Assembly: GCA_002224055.1 (NCBI GenBank) | Contig: AZLU01000107.1 | Span: 62,001-126,000, forward strand | Direction of reading: 5' to 3' | DNA from: Pezizomycotina sp. ARF18 | Lineage: Eukaryota > Ascomycota | DNA: 64,000 nucleotides | Translations under genes and position numbers: made by a program | In this document: positions 47,186-59,870 of the stretch, piece after piece | Numbering within the stretch: position 1 is the stretch's first letter | How the letters are laid out: the number at the start of each line of letters is the position of its first letter | Notes under the pieces: model-generated | The model's input: the letters and a program-made list of their open reading frames with translations, nothing else | What the model was told of the DNA's origin: nothing | Databases searched by the model: none

Positions 47186-49225
47186 ATGCCTTCATTCGCG
47201 TTTCCGCCAGAAATTGTTCAGCTCATTCTCAACGAGGTTCGTGAAAAAAAAAAAAAAAATCTTCAAAAGCATCCGCAGTGATTATGACCGTCTATGTAGG
47301 TAGCCAATGCTTAACTAGTTTACAGCTTCGATCGCCCCGCGATGTTGCGTCTCTGGCGCAAGTCTGTAAACAGACGAACTATCAAGTCACGCCAGCCCTC
47401 TACAGGACTGTCGCGATAAAGGTCAATGGACCAAAAGGTCGGTTGAAAGCTCTGAAAGTTGCAAGGGGCCTCTCGAGCAACTCTGCCAATCTTCAGCTTG
47501 TGAAAGTTCTCACTGTGTACGGCTACTGGCGCTATAAGGATGAAGTACAGAGACAAGGGCGGAGACAGAACGTGGATATAAGCGAAATTGAAAAACTCTT
47601 CGCTGAGGCTATCTGCAACGCGATACCCTTGATGAAAAACTTGACCTCATTCAAGTCAGTCTCTTGGTCTGCACTCCGTTGCAAATCAGTACCACATCCT
47701 CCCTCTACTTACCTCTAAGTAGTACTTCGCGAGGGGGTTCTCTTCGCTATCGATTTATATAAAAGTACTGGGCTCCTGCTAATGTGGAGAGCGGTCGGCA
47801 TTTCAAATTGTCGAAAACGACTTAGATGGCGTATTGTTGCGTATTTCCCGCCTATGCTGGGCCCAGCCCTTCTCCGTCATGACTCTCTTCGGGAATTTGA
47901 GGGGTTTGTCGACCCCCAGATTGAAACCCTGAAGGTTGAACCGGCAACGAACGGCTTATACACCGACTGTTATCCGGCATCGATCATCCCGATTGGCCTT
48001 CGGAACCTGACGTCGCTCCACGTCTTACAGCTGGGCACGTTCAGAGACTGCTCTTATTATGGCGATATTATCCACGCGTCACCCGGCTTGCGTTCCCTAT
48101 GGGTTGATATATCGCCGACCTTCCAGGTCGTACTGGCTGGTGTAGAACCCCAATATGCCGACGTGCTGTCGCTGCTGCTGCGCCAGCAGGTAAGGATTTA
48201 CAGCAGCATGCCGTGGTCAGCTGACGGTGCAAAGCTGAAGCTCACGGACCTTCGACTGAGCCATATGCGGATTACCATGGCCGGCGTCCTGGCGCTGCAA
48301 GAGAACGTCGACCTTAACTACGTGGAAATTTAGTGTTTAATCTTTGCGGCCACGAGGAACTCATCCCGTTCATCACGCGGCGCACGCCGAACCTCCGCCA
48401 TTTCCGCGAAGATGAGGAAGACGAGCTCTTGTACCTCGAAGAATTTCTCCGCTATCAAGCGGGATCCATGGAAGTCCACTGGGAGGAGAACGTAACTCCG
48501 TCGAAAAGGCACAAAAGGCCGCTGCAGAGCTTGTGGATATCGTGCGCGATGTCTCGGGATGATGGCCTGGATAAGCTCTCCCCGTACTTGAAGGTCGCGG
48601 GTGGTGAGCTGAGGACCCTCTGTCTGGATGTGAACTGGGGCGAGTTTGAGAACCCGGAGGAGGTACTCGGCGGGTGTTACCATCTTGAGGAGCTGGCTGT
48701 TTGGATCGAGTGTGAAGGTGATCAGTGGGTACGTCGTTGGATAACTTCCGCCCTCAATAGTACGAGTGGAATTCAGCATCTAACGCTTTCTTGACCTCTT
48801 TCAAATAGGAGGACTTGGGCAAAGCCATCTGCCACCACCGAACGCTCCGCGAACTCTGCATCTTCAACACCAGTGGCGGCGGCGAGCCGTTGAGCGACAA
48901 GATAAAATCACGCCTCTACAGCTGCGTCAAGTCAAATAGGCTCGGCCACTCGTACCTGCACCGCGACTACAACGAGGACGGCGAGAACGTCGGCGACTAC
49001 CAGGGCTCTTACAATTTCAGGGGCACGGATAAAGTAGGGAACTTGCGGCGCGTGGCTGTTCGCCACGACCTACTACGCATCGGCCTCGTGCTGACAATAT
49101 GGAAGGTGCTAGTCGTGTACGAGAAAGAACTCGTGCGCATGGTAGAGACAGACAGCGCCGACGTGGAAGGGACGTCGCTGTTCGACGATGTGATGCAGGT
49201 GGAGTACTTTTATCCTGAGGTCTGA
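47186..49225 (+). CDS. F-box-like protein with LRR-like C-terminal part, frame-disrupted
   Basis: Probably a substrate-recognition subunit of an SCF ubiquitin ligase. The start at 47186 gives MPSFAFPPEIVQLILNEV, the core of an F-box (PPEIVxxIL). An intron at 47237-47325 (donor GTTCGT, branch CTTAAC, acceptor ACAG, with an A run inside) joins to LRSPRDVASLAQVCKQTNYQ, which completes the box. Then comes an irregular leucine-rich region typical of fungal F-box proteins: LRNLTSLHVLQLG, GLRSLWVDISPTF, LTDLRLSHMRITMAG, NLRHFREDEEDELLYLEEFL. A second intron near 48795-48810 precedes DLGKAICHHRTLRELCIF. The stop is at 49225 after VEYFYPEV. Frame slips lie near 47700 and 48333; the latter fits one lost A. 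Total length is about 620 residues. The partner is unknown. Confidence 0.7.
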
Positions 49226-50352
49226 GCGGCGCGCCGAGCTTTTACCATGCCCCCCTGCCCGCCTTTTTTAAGACATTATTTTCGTCTATTTGATGTAATG
49301 TAGTTGGGGATCTTTCCGGTTGTTTGGGTATCTTTTTGTACCCCGCTGGTGGTGCGATTCTCTGCGCCAATACGCGCCGAGCTTTTTAACGAGGATACAT
49401 GATGCACAGACAGGGAGTAGAAGGAAACAATTTTTCGGTAATGAAGCGGTTCAGGGTGATTATCGTGTTGTTGAAAGTGGGATGATCAAAGCTGAGCTTG
49501 CAGAGGCTTGCAAGGAAAGGAGAAGGAAAAAAAAAAAAAAAAAAAAAAAAAAAGACAAAGGGTAAATTGGAAGGGCCGATTACGGAGGAATGCGAACGGA
49601 AGTAGGCGAGGGAAGAGCCGAAAGGCTTCTCAACCCAGGCAACCCTTGCTTGCTGTATTCGGGTTTCTGGAGCTCAGAGCCTACCAATCACGGCAAGTAG
49701 AAAAGCATCCGCCATGTTGTGATTTTTTTTTTTTTTTGGGGAATGTGCATCCATGGTCTTTCTTTTGAACCCATGAAGCCGGTAATTTTCCCCGGTAAAT
49801 CCAGGGCGTTCAAGGGCGCCAGAAGGGTCTAGAGCTCCCGAGAATAGCCTTTTCTCTTTTTGTCTTCTGTAGTTTTTTTTTTTTTTTTTTTTTTTTCAAG
49901 ACGCACCCACGCACCTGCTCATATCGTGTCGGGGTCGCGACGGCAAGTTCCAATCTCTCCTTTTGAAAGGGTGCGACATTCGGAAGTTGTGCAAAACCTC
50001 AAGCTTTTACCCCTCTCCTGTTCCCCTTCACTTTTCAGCAGTGGTTGAGATAAGATCAAACCTAGTTCCTGGTAAATCAACGGTCTTTTAGGGATTCTAA
50101 CATTTGACAGATTGTATTAAGCAAGGGTATAGATACATGAAAGTTTTTCTCGTAGCGGCGATGGCCGACTCCCAAATCCTGACAATCATTATAATACTCG
50201 AAATTAAGACATAATAATACAATTGGGAATATAACGAAAGATAACAAATGGATTAATTACGTGACTCGTGCGTGATTAGATTAACAGATCGCGCCTTAGC
50301 TACCTAACTTTGAAAAGCTAAGCGCCTTGGGGGGGTTTAAGTTCAATGAGAA
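49226..50352. other. intergenic region with long homopolymers
   Basis: This contains an A run near 49528-49553, a T run near 49724-49737 and a T run near 49873-49896. No gene is recognised. Confidence 0.5.
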
Positions 50353-51088
50353 TCACGCCGATGTGGCTGTCTTCCGAGAACCCCGCGAGTCCATGTACAT
50401 CTTGCGCCGCTTCATCGAGCTCCTCACGACGGGGACGGCAGCCAAGATGCTGATCCCGGCGAGCGTCCACGCGATTATTTCGGTGGTTTTCACCTCGTGG
50501 CAGGTGTTGATGCCTCCTTCCAACTTGCCGATGCCTCCGCACTCGAAGTAGCCCCACATTTGGTGGATGAGGACTCCGGACACGATCCAGAAGACGGTGC
50601 TGAGGATGAGGTAGAGCTAAGACATATTGCTGGTTAAAATTTTTTTTATTTTATTTTATTTTTATAGCGATTGAGGGGTGCTTTTGGGGAAATGATAGGT
50701 AGTCTTACAGTGTGGTACATAGAACGCAGGTATCGCCTGGCGAGGTGGAAACCGGTGTATATGGCGGCCAGCATGATTGTCCTCACGCAGGAGAATATGA
50801 GGAAACCCAGGCGGGCTTTTTCCTTGCCGGACCACCACTCGTGCTTCTTCTCGAAGTGGATGAAGAGGTGGATTGTGAAGCCGAGCTCGATGACTGATAG
50901 GATTAACATTATACCGAAGATAACCCTAAAATTTTCAAGGCGTCAGTAAATTTCGCAGGAAGAAAGAATTCTGGTTACGTGAGGGGCGGCTGGTGGGCTG
51001 AGAGTTGACTTACGTACGTCCCACTTGGTGATGATCCCATATTCTTGGGGTTCTGGGCGTGAGACGGGGATGTCTTGGAGCCGAACAT
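50353..51088 (-). CDS. four-TM membrane protein (MARVEL-like), intact, three exons
   Basis: A small membrane protein with four predicted TM helices, in arrangement like fungal MARVEL-domain proteins. It reads through without any frame break. The start at 51088 gives MFGSKTSPSHAQNPKN. Intron 1 is 50926-51017 (donor GTACGTAAG, branch TACTGAC, acceptor TTTTAG) and intron 2 is 50617-50708 (donor GTAAGA, acceptor CTTAG). Helices: VIFGIMLILSVIELGFTIHL, GFLIFSCVRTIMLAAIY, YLILSTVFWIVSGVLIHQMW and IIAWTLAGISILAAVPVV. A loop between helices 3 and 4 holds two cysteines (YFECGG and INTCHE), possibly disulfide-linked. The basic C-tail ends at 50353. Function is unknown; membrane organisation is a family guess. 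It is the one fully open multi-exon gene here. Confidence 0.75.
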
Positions 51089-51987
51089 CGTGATGGATTG
51101 TTCCTTGATAAAAAAAAAAAAAAAAGGCTGTTATTGGTCGCTTTGTTTTTCTTGGTGTCTGAAAAAAGAGGAGCTCGAATTTGATGAGAACTGACTTCGA
51201 CAACGATCAGTAGCTAAGCTAGCGAGGAGGAGGAATTGAAAAGACGCTGAGCCACGATCTCTCGTTTATATAGACAAAATCCCACGGCACAAAACTTGAA
51301 GAGAAAAGGGGCTCTTTGTCTGGTCTTGCATTGTATTGACCCCATTGTGAATGACGTCGTGTATCAGCTGGGGCAGAAATCAATTCGCCATCAAACCAAA
51401 CCGTTGACCTGGAATAAAGAAGCAAAAACCGGGGCTTTTTGCTCAAAAGAGGAAAAAATGAGTGGCGGGATTTTTCGCGTTTTCTTTGAACGCTGATTCG
51501 CTGGTTGGAGAAGTCCGGGGCCACAAAATGTGGCTTTCGCAACAAAAACAAGAATTTTCAAAAGGACTAGGGTTAAAAAAAATTGCGGCCCTATGACGAG
51601 ATGCCCACTTTTCGTGCACTTATTCGGAAATGCAAAACAATCTCTGCCAAATTGAAGTAGACGGCTGCGCCGCTGCGAGAGTGCTCGTTGCACGGGCTGA
51701 CAGCTCTTTTGCTTTCGGGAATTGGCTGACGAAGCCAAGCCGAAATATTCCTTCGCTCATGTCCTCTTAAGCTCTTGATTGGATACGATCCAGTAGACAA
51801 AAGTACAAAATATGTGTATCGGCTTTGGATAACGTGATTGCCGTTTTCCCGGTATTCAGTCGTGGGTGATTAGGGACTTCTTACGCGCGGTCTGACATCC
51901 CTCTCGTTTTTCTTCTCGACGATTTAGCTTGTTTTCTCTACATTATGACTCGGGGGATCTCGGGACCCTTGGCAAGAACGACTTGAG
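51089..51987. other. intergenic region
   Basis: No gene is recognised; an A run lies at about 51110-51125. Confidence 0.45.
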
Positions 51988-52386
51988 TTGATGGCGCTCT
52001 GCAGTCCGAGGCTGCCCCAAAAAAAAAAAAAAAAAAAAAAACCTATTGAGGCGCTTCAAAATATCGAATCGTGGCGCTCAGCCTTACGGCGATTGCTTCC
52101 ATATCAGATCTATGCACAAATCCCCCCCTCGCTAGTAACCTTTAACTCGAAGTTTCCAAACATCAAGCCAACGAAAGAAACCCTCAACCATTGGAAGGCA
52201 TTGTCAGGGCGATCTGCCGTGGAGCGGCCCATCCTTGGAGCGATCCCCTCGGATGCTAGTGGATTGAAAATGAGTTTGCTGGGTTCTAACTACGAGATGT
52301 CCTTCCGAAAGTTTGTCACGGCGCAAAGGAAACTTGCAGCCAGTGGCTTGGATACGTTGACGGATCTAGGAATTAGCGACGGGTAG
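51988..52386 (+). CDS. hypothetical protein fragment
   Basis: A 132-codon open stretch. The first 20 codons cross an A run (about 52019-52041) that would encode poly-lysine and is unlikely to be coding. The part after it (IEALQNIESWRSALRRLLP, then LVTFNSKFPNIKPTKETL) has protein-like composition and stays open to 52386. A second open stretch at 52398-52580 (DVVLLREEMRTRMNDVELP) may continue it after a slip or intron. No family is recognised. It could be an exon of an unknown gene or chance. Confidence 0.3.
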   Translation: MMALCSPRLPQKKKKKKKPIEALQNIESWRSALRRLLPYQIYAQIPPSLVTFNSKFPNIKPTKETLNHWKALSGRSAVERPILGAIPSDASGLKMSLLGSNYEMSFRKFVTAQRKLAASGLDTLTDLGISDG

Positions 52387-52580
52387 GGATCACGATAATG
52401 CGGAAGGTAAAAAAGGATGTGGTGCTCTTGAGAGAGGAGATGAGGACTCGAATGAACGACGTGGAACTACCCCTCACGAACGACAATAGTTCGGATTATC
52501 GCGGGCCTTCGATCCTTGAAGGGCTTCTTCGGCTCCGCGTAAGGCATTGTCTGCGGTATAACTCCTTCATTACCCAATAA

Positions 52581-55500
52581 CGGGAAAGGAAAGTCTTTGC
52601 TTATTCTGACCCCTTTAAAAGGAGACAACCCTGTGATGGCAGACCAGTTATTCGGATACATGATACTCCACCGAAAGAGACCCTTTCTAAAGGCCGGGTC
52701 TGAAACGCACGATTCTCTACATTCACGTGTATAGGGGTATAGTATTCTCACAAGCATGGTCATTATCAAATCAACGCAGCGAGGCAACTTGGACTTGGAA
52801 CGACACAATAGCCATTGCACCACCCTAGTTTTGCTGGGGAAGAATACTTTCCCCCCCAATATTGGAAACTCGCCTTTGAGCCAATTAGAGAGCACTACCT
52901 GCACACGTGCGCTTAATCTCACGACGACAAACCACAACAACAAAGAACACTGGCAATAGCGAGGAAACAAGAAGAAAACGCTGGGGGACCTGTCTTCTCA
53001 CAGTGGACTTCTCGGAGGTCGCCATGAAACCCTTGAGAAAGAAACCAGTTCATAGCAGAGACCACTTTATTAGAAAAAGCACTGACGATTCAACCCTGGT
53101 ACAACTATCAGGCTTGCTTTTGCCCAGCCCGATACCGTTGAAATGTTTTTTTTTTCGCTTGCCTCTGTGTCCTGTATCCACTGCCCCGACGCTGGGAAAG
53201 ATCATTCCACGGACAGCTGCCTCGAGCGATCAAGGGCTGCTCCTTGAAGAATGATGGATTGCTGTAGCCTGGCTTACGACTGTCGCGTGGACTTGCGTCT
53301 TGAACATAAAATATCCTTACGAGTTCCAAAGATATGAAGTTTTAGGTTATTGATTTCACTAGGACGGTGTTCTCGAACGATGGTGCACCATGTTCACACG
53401 TGCGGAGATACCGAAAAATCCGCTGGATGAAGGTTTGAAGCCTGAGATAAGTTACGTACGTCGATAGCATGATCTTTCGTGATGAGGGTGATATTTGAGG
53501 GACTGCGACAGGCGCATACCCATGCGTTCGAAGCCTTGATAACGAGAGGGTGTTCTAGAACTACGTGAGTCTCCCCTCTCTCTCTCTCTCTCTTGTCTCA
53601 TTTGACCTCTTTCTTTTTTTTAATGAGTACCTAATAAAGAAGACGGCTTCGCATCGTTCTACGCGAACAGGTGATTTGCTCTCAGAACCGTCTCCGGTGC
53701 TAAAGGGTATTGCAGTGGGTAACCGCGTAGTGGTATTGGTGGATAAGCGGTGAATATCGTAACAGTGGTAATAATGGTAGATAGGTAAGACCCAGAATGG
53801 CTAGTCCGAGAAACTTGAAAGTACCTCGAGTATCTTTCGTATTGCTGTACCAAGCGGACCCCGTGATACTGTTAGGAAGGACCCCACACGCTTCGCGCAA
53901 TTGTGGTTTACCGGTACAGAACGAGTATCCGCTCGTTGCATGAAATCGAGTCCACTGTGGCGGCCAATCCTGCAGATGACGGGTTAAGGAGAACAATGCA
54001 GATAAGACTCTTAGAAAACGATAAAGTTCTGCATCCAAGGGATGCACTGTTTCGTAGGCTGCAGACGCGTTTACAACGTAGAACGGAACGGGGTGATGGT
54101 GAAATCTGAAGATGTTACTAAGACACATCAAATTCATATCTTCTCTTTTCTTCAGAAAGAGAAACTTGTATATAAGCTTGCTTTTGCCTGTCTAGGATCA
54201 TATTAGGTTTGCAAATAATACTAGCCTTTTATAATGATGTGATTTTCCTAGCAATATAACTCCTTTTTAATATTTGATATTCACCGCTTTTGGTCATGAT
54301 TCAGGGCCCTCGTCTCTCAAAAAAAAGGGCGTCGATGGCTGTGGCTGACAGCCGTTCAAATTCATGATAACGCACAGGGATAATGAACCCGTTCGTAAGT
54401 TGCCGCGATTACGGAATAAATTAATCGTCTCAGTTATAAGCATGCGAAATAAATTCTTTCTCTCAACTATTATCCTTAAGTAGCTTTCCTTGCCTTAAGT
54501 TCTTCAGGGCCAGGACAAGCGCTCTTTTGAACCACCTTGCCCGGTCTCCCGGTTACGATGCCGCGACCCGAGCCGGCGGCGACGGGTAGTAACCGTGTGG
54601 TCAATTCGGGAATATTTCAAGTCTTCAGTCAACTACTTTATTTTTATTTTATTTTTTCCCCCATGACCTGATATCCCTGAACTAAGGTGCTGGGAAACTA
54701 AACAAGCAATTGAGGCCCCACACGAAAAACACAGGAAAGCAAGATGGGATCGTTGGATAAAAAAAAGAATAAAAAAAGGAATAAAAAAATTTTTTTTTTG
54801 AGATCACTTTGGGAAATCGTAATTTTAAATTTTTTTTTTTTTTTGAAAAATATATAAAAAAAATATGTTAATTTATTACTTCTTCGCAAGACTAGACGAG
54901 GTTGCTTTGTAAAATTAAGAATTGTCAAAAGTTACTTGAAACTACAACAGAAAAAATACTTTGTGGTCAATACAAATTTGATGGCGGTGCATGTATATAC
55001 CAAATTGTTAAATAAATCAACCGGCATCACGCCATCAAGGTCTATCAAGGGTTGAAAGAAACGACCGCGACCGAAAAATGAAGTCTCGTAGCACGCCACA
55101 CGCAACACTACATCCTTTCTTCTTTTTTGATCCTCTCCTATTCCTTTTATTACCCATATTTTCCGCCTGTTCTTTTCTTTTCTTTATTTTTTTTCTTTGA
55201 GAAGGCTGCTTCGGCGTTTGGTTTGTTCATCTTTTGTGTCAAAAAAGCTTTTTTTTTTTTTTTTTGATTCTCCTTTTGCTAATTTTTTATCCTGTGTTTT
55301 GCATTCGCCACTTCTTATAAGCGAATGTCGTCTTCTGTTCAACCACGGTTGTCACGTTTTTGTCTTCTCTTTTTGGTTTTAATATTTGGTTTGCTGTTAA
55401 TCCTTGTAGGGTCTCGAAAGCCATCGAGAACAAAGGTCCGTCACGTCTAGTCTTCAAAGCGTCTATAGACCAAGACCACCAATGTTGGCTATAATGCTCA

Positions 55501-57757
55501 CGCTTAGGCTAGTTTGCTATGTTCGCTCAAAAGAGGCCTTTCTTTGATGTACAATCTTGTTTTCGAAATTTCAATATCATCTAAATTTGTTAATTTCTCT
55601 CTCTTCTACAGCCCCCTTTTTTTTTTTTTTTTCTCTTTCATTTTCCACGCCCTGATTGCTATATCTCAATGTTTTCAGGCTTCAGAACATTTGTTCGTTC
55701 TCAATCTTTTTGGTCTGCCCTGACATTTTCGATCGTTACTACCAGGGACCAACATGGTCACGAATCGGCCCGGCTACGAAAATGATGTGGTGTAGGCACG
55801 ATACGAGCGAGGACGGATCATGAAGAGTTCTGATTTATTATTGTGAGTAGTGCCTAACCCTCCATATATATATTGTTTGCCATTAAATTTGTCGGTTTTT
55901 CTCTGTTCCGGATTATAAAACATACAAGGGAATATCGGACAATTAAGCTGGGGCTCTTTTTCTCTCGTAGGAAAGGACGAGAATAACGTGAGTAAAGGCA
56001 AGCGTAACTCCAAGCGCACAGATGAAAAGCTGGATTTAAACCAAGCTCTTATGGGCCATTTCTTCCGCTCCTCATCATGGACAACGATGAACCTCTCAAA
56101 CGACCTCTGCAAGAGGATTGACAGGTAATTCATCTACAAACTCCGTAAAGAACCTCATACTCCTTTGCTTCTAGCGGCGGCGTATAAACATTCCTCTACC
56201 TCTTGAACTCTTCGAACCATCCCAAGGTACCGTAGACCTAGCTCTCTCAAAGTATCCGTCATCATAACATGGTAAGGGTGACGTTTAGAGTAGGAAGCGC
56301 ATGATCGTGTCTGAAATATCATCGCAGATTTTGCACGATTCCTGGCAAACCATGCGCACTTTCAAACGAGAGATCGTCGTAATATATGTTGTAGTTTTCC
56401 TCGTAGAGGTTTTCTGAATTGTGTCCCAATCAAGAGTCATCGTAGGGGATCCTTTTTAGGAGGGAGAAATCTGGAGTTGAATTCCTTGCATACGATATTT
56501 GAAATGGAGGCGAGGAGTGTCCCCACGTACAGGCAAAGCTCAAGCGTTGGCGCTGGCTACTCATTCCATAGTCGCCTTGTCAGTGGATGCTATCTCGAAA
56601 TTAACAAAAGTCTATATGTAACACAACCACCGCATTGCACTTACATTAAAATGTTTAATCCTCTCTAGGATCTCGGAGCCGGTTCTTGGTACCGTCTCAC
56701 TAGAGCTCTCCCCGCTATGGTCTCAGCAACACTTTTCTCCAGCCGTAAATTTCGAGTCTATTAACTTCAAGGCTAGAGCAAAATCTCTCCACAACGGTTG
56801 ATCTTCGAAGAATTTCGCTCAGCTTCGTCTGCTTCTAAATACAACCGGAAATCGGCTTGTCATGCAATTTCCCCCAGCTCGTGTAGCTCTGAGCTCGTTC
56901 GCTTGTGCTTCGAGAATGCGCTTTTTTACATCGCGTAGGAACGGGAGGTATATGCTCCAAGTCAGCCAAGGAATTATATTCCTCGCAGGATTAGCGAGTA
57001 TTGTAGCCTAGGATTACTTACCCTGACCTCGCTTACTGGCATGCCAACGATTGTTGAGCAGAAGCGGCGGCTCTGGCAGGCCAGTAGATGCGGCATGACG
57101 TGATACCGAAGTTTTTGGAGACGAAACATTTGAAAAAGAGGGCTGATTCAATAGAGATATGTTATTTGACTGCTTGTGGCCGAGCGGTGCGTTTTGATGA
57201 GTAGTGACGATTCGCTTGTGGGTGGCATATATGGCGCGTATAAAAAACTCTCGACCGTTTCCTGCTATTTCAACTCAACGATGAAATATTTTTCCAAAAC
57301 AAAAAGCCACCCGAATTCAAATTCAGCTAGCAAAAGCTTTTCAAACTAAATGAGTTTTTTTGCGTTTCGAGCCGGCCAAAATTCTATCTGCTTATAAAAA
57401 GGCTCATGTACTTAGGTAGCTTAGTAAGATTTAGTGTTTGGTCTCGATGTCTTCTAAAGCCGTAAGAAGCGCACGCTCCTAACTTCTTTCTCTATCGAGG
57501 AGGCAGGCTTCACGCCCCGGAAGCGTAAGTGCCTCCATATATGTTGTTTGGAACCATAACCGCTATAAAGCAGCGTGACAAAATTAAACTAAAAATATAT
57601 GAATATCCTTGCTTTCTCAGTACAACTACACTTGCCTTTATGTAGACTCGAATTTTAAGCTCTAAGTATCTTGACCGGGTCTACTTGAATGTAATTGTAA
57701 TTTATAAAGATAAACAAGCAATACTATGTAATTATCAGAATAATATTAATAAATTTG
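52581..57757. other. gene-poor region with homopolymers
   Basis: I recognise no gene in 5.2 kb. Opposed open stretches at 53700-54137 (minus, 145 codons) and 53903-54109 (plus) cannot be told apart as coding. A (TC)n tract lies near 53571-53594, and A/T runs of 10-20 nt lie near 54770-54845, 55245-55265 and 55617-55632. Pyrimidine-rich tracts are frequent. Confidence 0.45.
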
Positions 57758-58116
57758 TACTAGCACGACATAACGGTAGCATGGTTACATGATAATAGCA
57801 ATATTATATGTCGGATCAACATTACATGTTTGCACTAAAACTATATGTTCGTACTATATTGGATGTTCAAACATTGCATGTTTGTATTAATATTTCATGT
57901 TTTGTATCAACATTAGATGTTCGTACTAATATTGGATATTCGTATCAATATCACATGTCTGTCTTAAACATTATGATGGTAGCAATAATATATGTTTGTA
58001 CCAACATATTATGATAAATGTATTAGCAAGGCATAATAGCCTCGTAGAGAACATCGTATGTCCGTATCAACATCATTAGCACGACCTGATTAGCTTACTA
58101 GCACTGCATGATCAGC
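57758..58116. repeat. degenerate minisatellite, 18-20 bp unit
   Basis: About ten diverged units of the form ATGTTYGTAYYAAYATTRG run from about 57805 to 58000. They are flanked and interrupted by a second degenerate unit of 20-24 bp (TACTAGCACGACATAACGGTAGC type) near 57758, 58020, 58075 and 58095. Units differ by substitutions and small indels, so the array is old. It is probably not translated. Confidence 0.65.
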
Positions 58117-59118
58117 TTTACCCAGCTTGATGGTTTGTTGCCACCAAAGTTAGATAAATAAAAAGATACAAAAGGTACTTAGACAAGAGCGCCAAGTTAG
58201 GATAGAGAGGCAAGATTAGCCGCCCTTCTGTATACGATGTTTTAGATTCGACCGGAATAACAAAAATCCCGAATCGGGAAAGACCATTTCCTAACCCGTA
58301 AAAAAGAGGTGAAAAGAAACTCTTTTTTTTTTCTCCCCCATTATAAATTCGGGAGCTCAACAATCGCAGGGCAAGCATCGGCAATCCCCTAACCTAAGGG
58401 ACCTACAGTATAATATTTTTCTCTTCTCTTTTCGTGCTTGTGTGCTGAGAATAATAAAATTTCAAGGAAGAAGGAAAACCTAGTCACTACTCAAACGGCC
58501 TGGCCCTTTTGGCTTGTAGTATTTTTTTTTTTTTTTTTTTTTTTTTTCAATTTCTCTACCCTAGCTCGGGACTAGGTTTGACCTACTGGATTCGTCGGGA
58601 TCTTTGATTTACTGAAATATTTGTCGAGAGCGGCGATAACGGACGAGGTCTCAGATGTCGTTGAACGACCAATCGCGTCGCAGGATTCGCCCACGCGCAC
58701 AGCATACTGATCTCTCATACGACTATCAACCGAAAAACTCTATAAGCACTACAACCCAGTAAATTTAGGGTCCTCTTGTTTAGAAGTTCTGTATGTACTG
58801 GAATGTACCGCTACAATTTCTGTCCCCGTTCTTTCTCTTTATGCTTATTTCGCCTTTTTAGAACCGTTTTTTTCTTTTTCTTTTTTTTTTAAATACATCA
58901 TGCATGGAACAGGCTCTACGTTGTAACTTGTTTAATTTTTAAATACCGGAAATCCATCTGATGGAAAGAAACGCGACGGAAAGTTCGAAAATTGTTGCGA
59001 TTGGTTTTTTTTTTTTTTTTTTTTTCCTCATGCGACAGTTCTTTTTCCCTTTGCTTTCCCTTTGATGGCAATTGCTAGTTGACAAAACGCAATACAGTGA
59101 TCGAGGAGGCTTTGATAG

Positions 59119-59120
<2 letters not shown>

Positions 59121-59170
<50 letters not shown>

Positions 59171-59171
59171 T
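59121..59171. repeat. (TGA)n trinucleotide microsatellite
   Basis: About 17 perfect TGA units. On the minus strand it creates a poly-serine open frame that I do not take as a gene. Confidence 0.9.
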
Positions 59172-59639
59172 TGGTGATGACGATAGTGGATATGATAGAA
59201 GATATAGATAGAGATGCACTTTCTAGCTCGGCGTCAAAAACCTAAGGCAGCCTCTAGGAATTCTTCTTACCTTCCTTCCATCGGGGACGGAATCTTCCCT
59301 CCCACCTGCCACTCTACCACTGCGTACCATCCCACTTTACTCTTCCTCCAACCCTCGCCTCGCCTCTTCCTCATTGGGCCGAACAGAAAATTTAGATAGA
59401 GATCCTTGTCATGCAACTAAAGAGTTTGTAGGGTAGTGGTTAGTCTCAATTAACAATGGTACTTTGAGTTGTATAGGGCGGGGCGGGGCTATATTTTCTT
59501 ATTTTTGAAGAGGGCCTGCTTGGATGCGGCAATAGTCGTCAGACACTCACGGAAAAAGAAATATCTCTTTTTGAGCTCTTCTACCTAATTTTCGATAACA
59601 GCCACGGAACCAAAGCTAGAAGCAGTAGGACGGACCCGG

Positions 59640-59782
59640 ATATAAATATATATATAATATATATATAAATATATATATAAATATATATATAAATATATAT
59701 ATAAATATATATAAATATATATATAAATATATATAAATATATATAATATATATAAATATATATATAATATATATATTATATA
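59640..59782. repeat. AT-rich microsatellite (TATAAATATA type)
   Basis: A run of ATATAAATATATATATAA-like units about 140 bp long, just before the CT-rich promoter of the MFS gene. It may be a nucleosome-poor or DNA-unwinding stretch. Confidence 0.85.
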
Positions 59783-59800
59783 TCAGACCTACTGGCACTA

Positions 59801-59870
59801 ATTCCCTTTTCCCTTTTCCCTTTCCCTCTTCCTCTTCCTCCCTCCTCCCCCCTCTTACCTCCCCACCTCA
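59801..59870 (+). promoter_or_regulatory. CT-rich promoter tract of the MFS gene
   Basis: A pyrimidine tract (TTCCCTTTTCCCTTTCCCTC type, then CCTCCTCCCC) ends about 130 bp before the start at 59997. CT-rich tracts just upstream of the start are common in strongly expressed genes of filamentous fungi. Confidence 0.5.

Noticed and set aside
52467-52970. 167-codon minus-strand frame
   Set aside because: No recognisable domain, and it overlaps a plus-strand stretch of similar quality; not supportable.
53700-54137. 145-codon minus-strand frame
   Set aside because: An equally plausible plus-strand frame overlaps it; there is no motif, signal peptide or splice context to choose between them.
55774-56133. 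119-codon minus-strand frame
   Set aside because: The composition looks random and it crosses AT-rich low-complexity sequence.
57172-57240. tRNA-like start (GCTTGTGGCCGAGCGGTG)
   Set aside because: It resembles the D-arm of a class II tRNA, but there is no T-arm GTTCRANNC and no closing acceptor stem.
59028-59219. Open frame encoding poly-serine (minus)
   Set aside because: It is the translation of the (TGA)n microsatellite.
59616-59798. Open frame of alternating Tyr/Ile (minus)
   Set aside because: It is the translation of the AT microsatellite.
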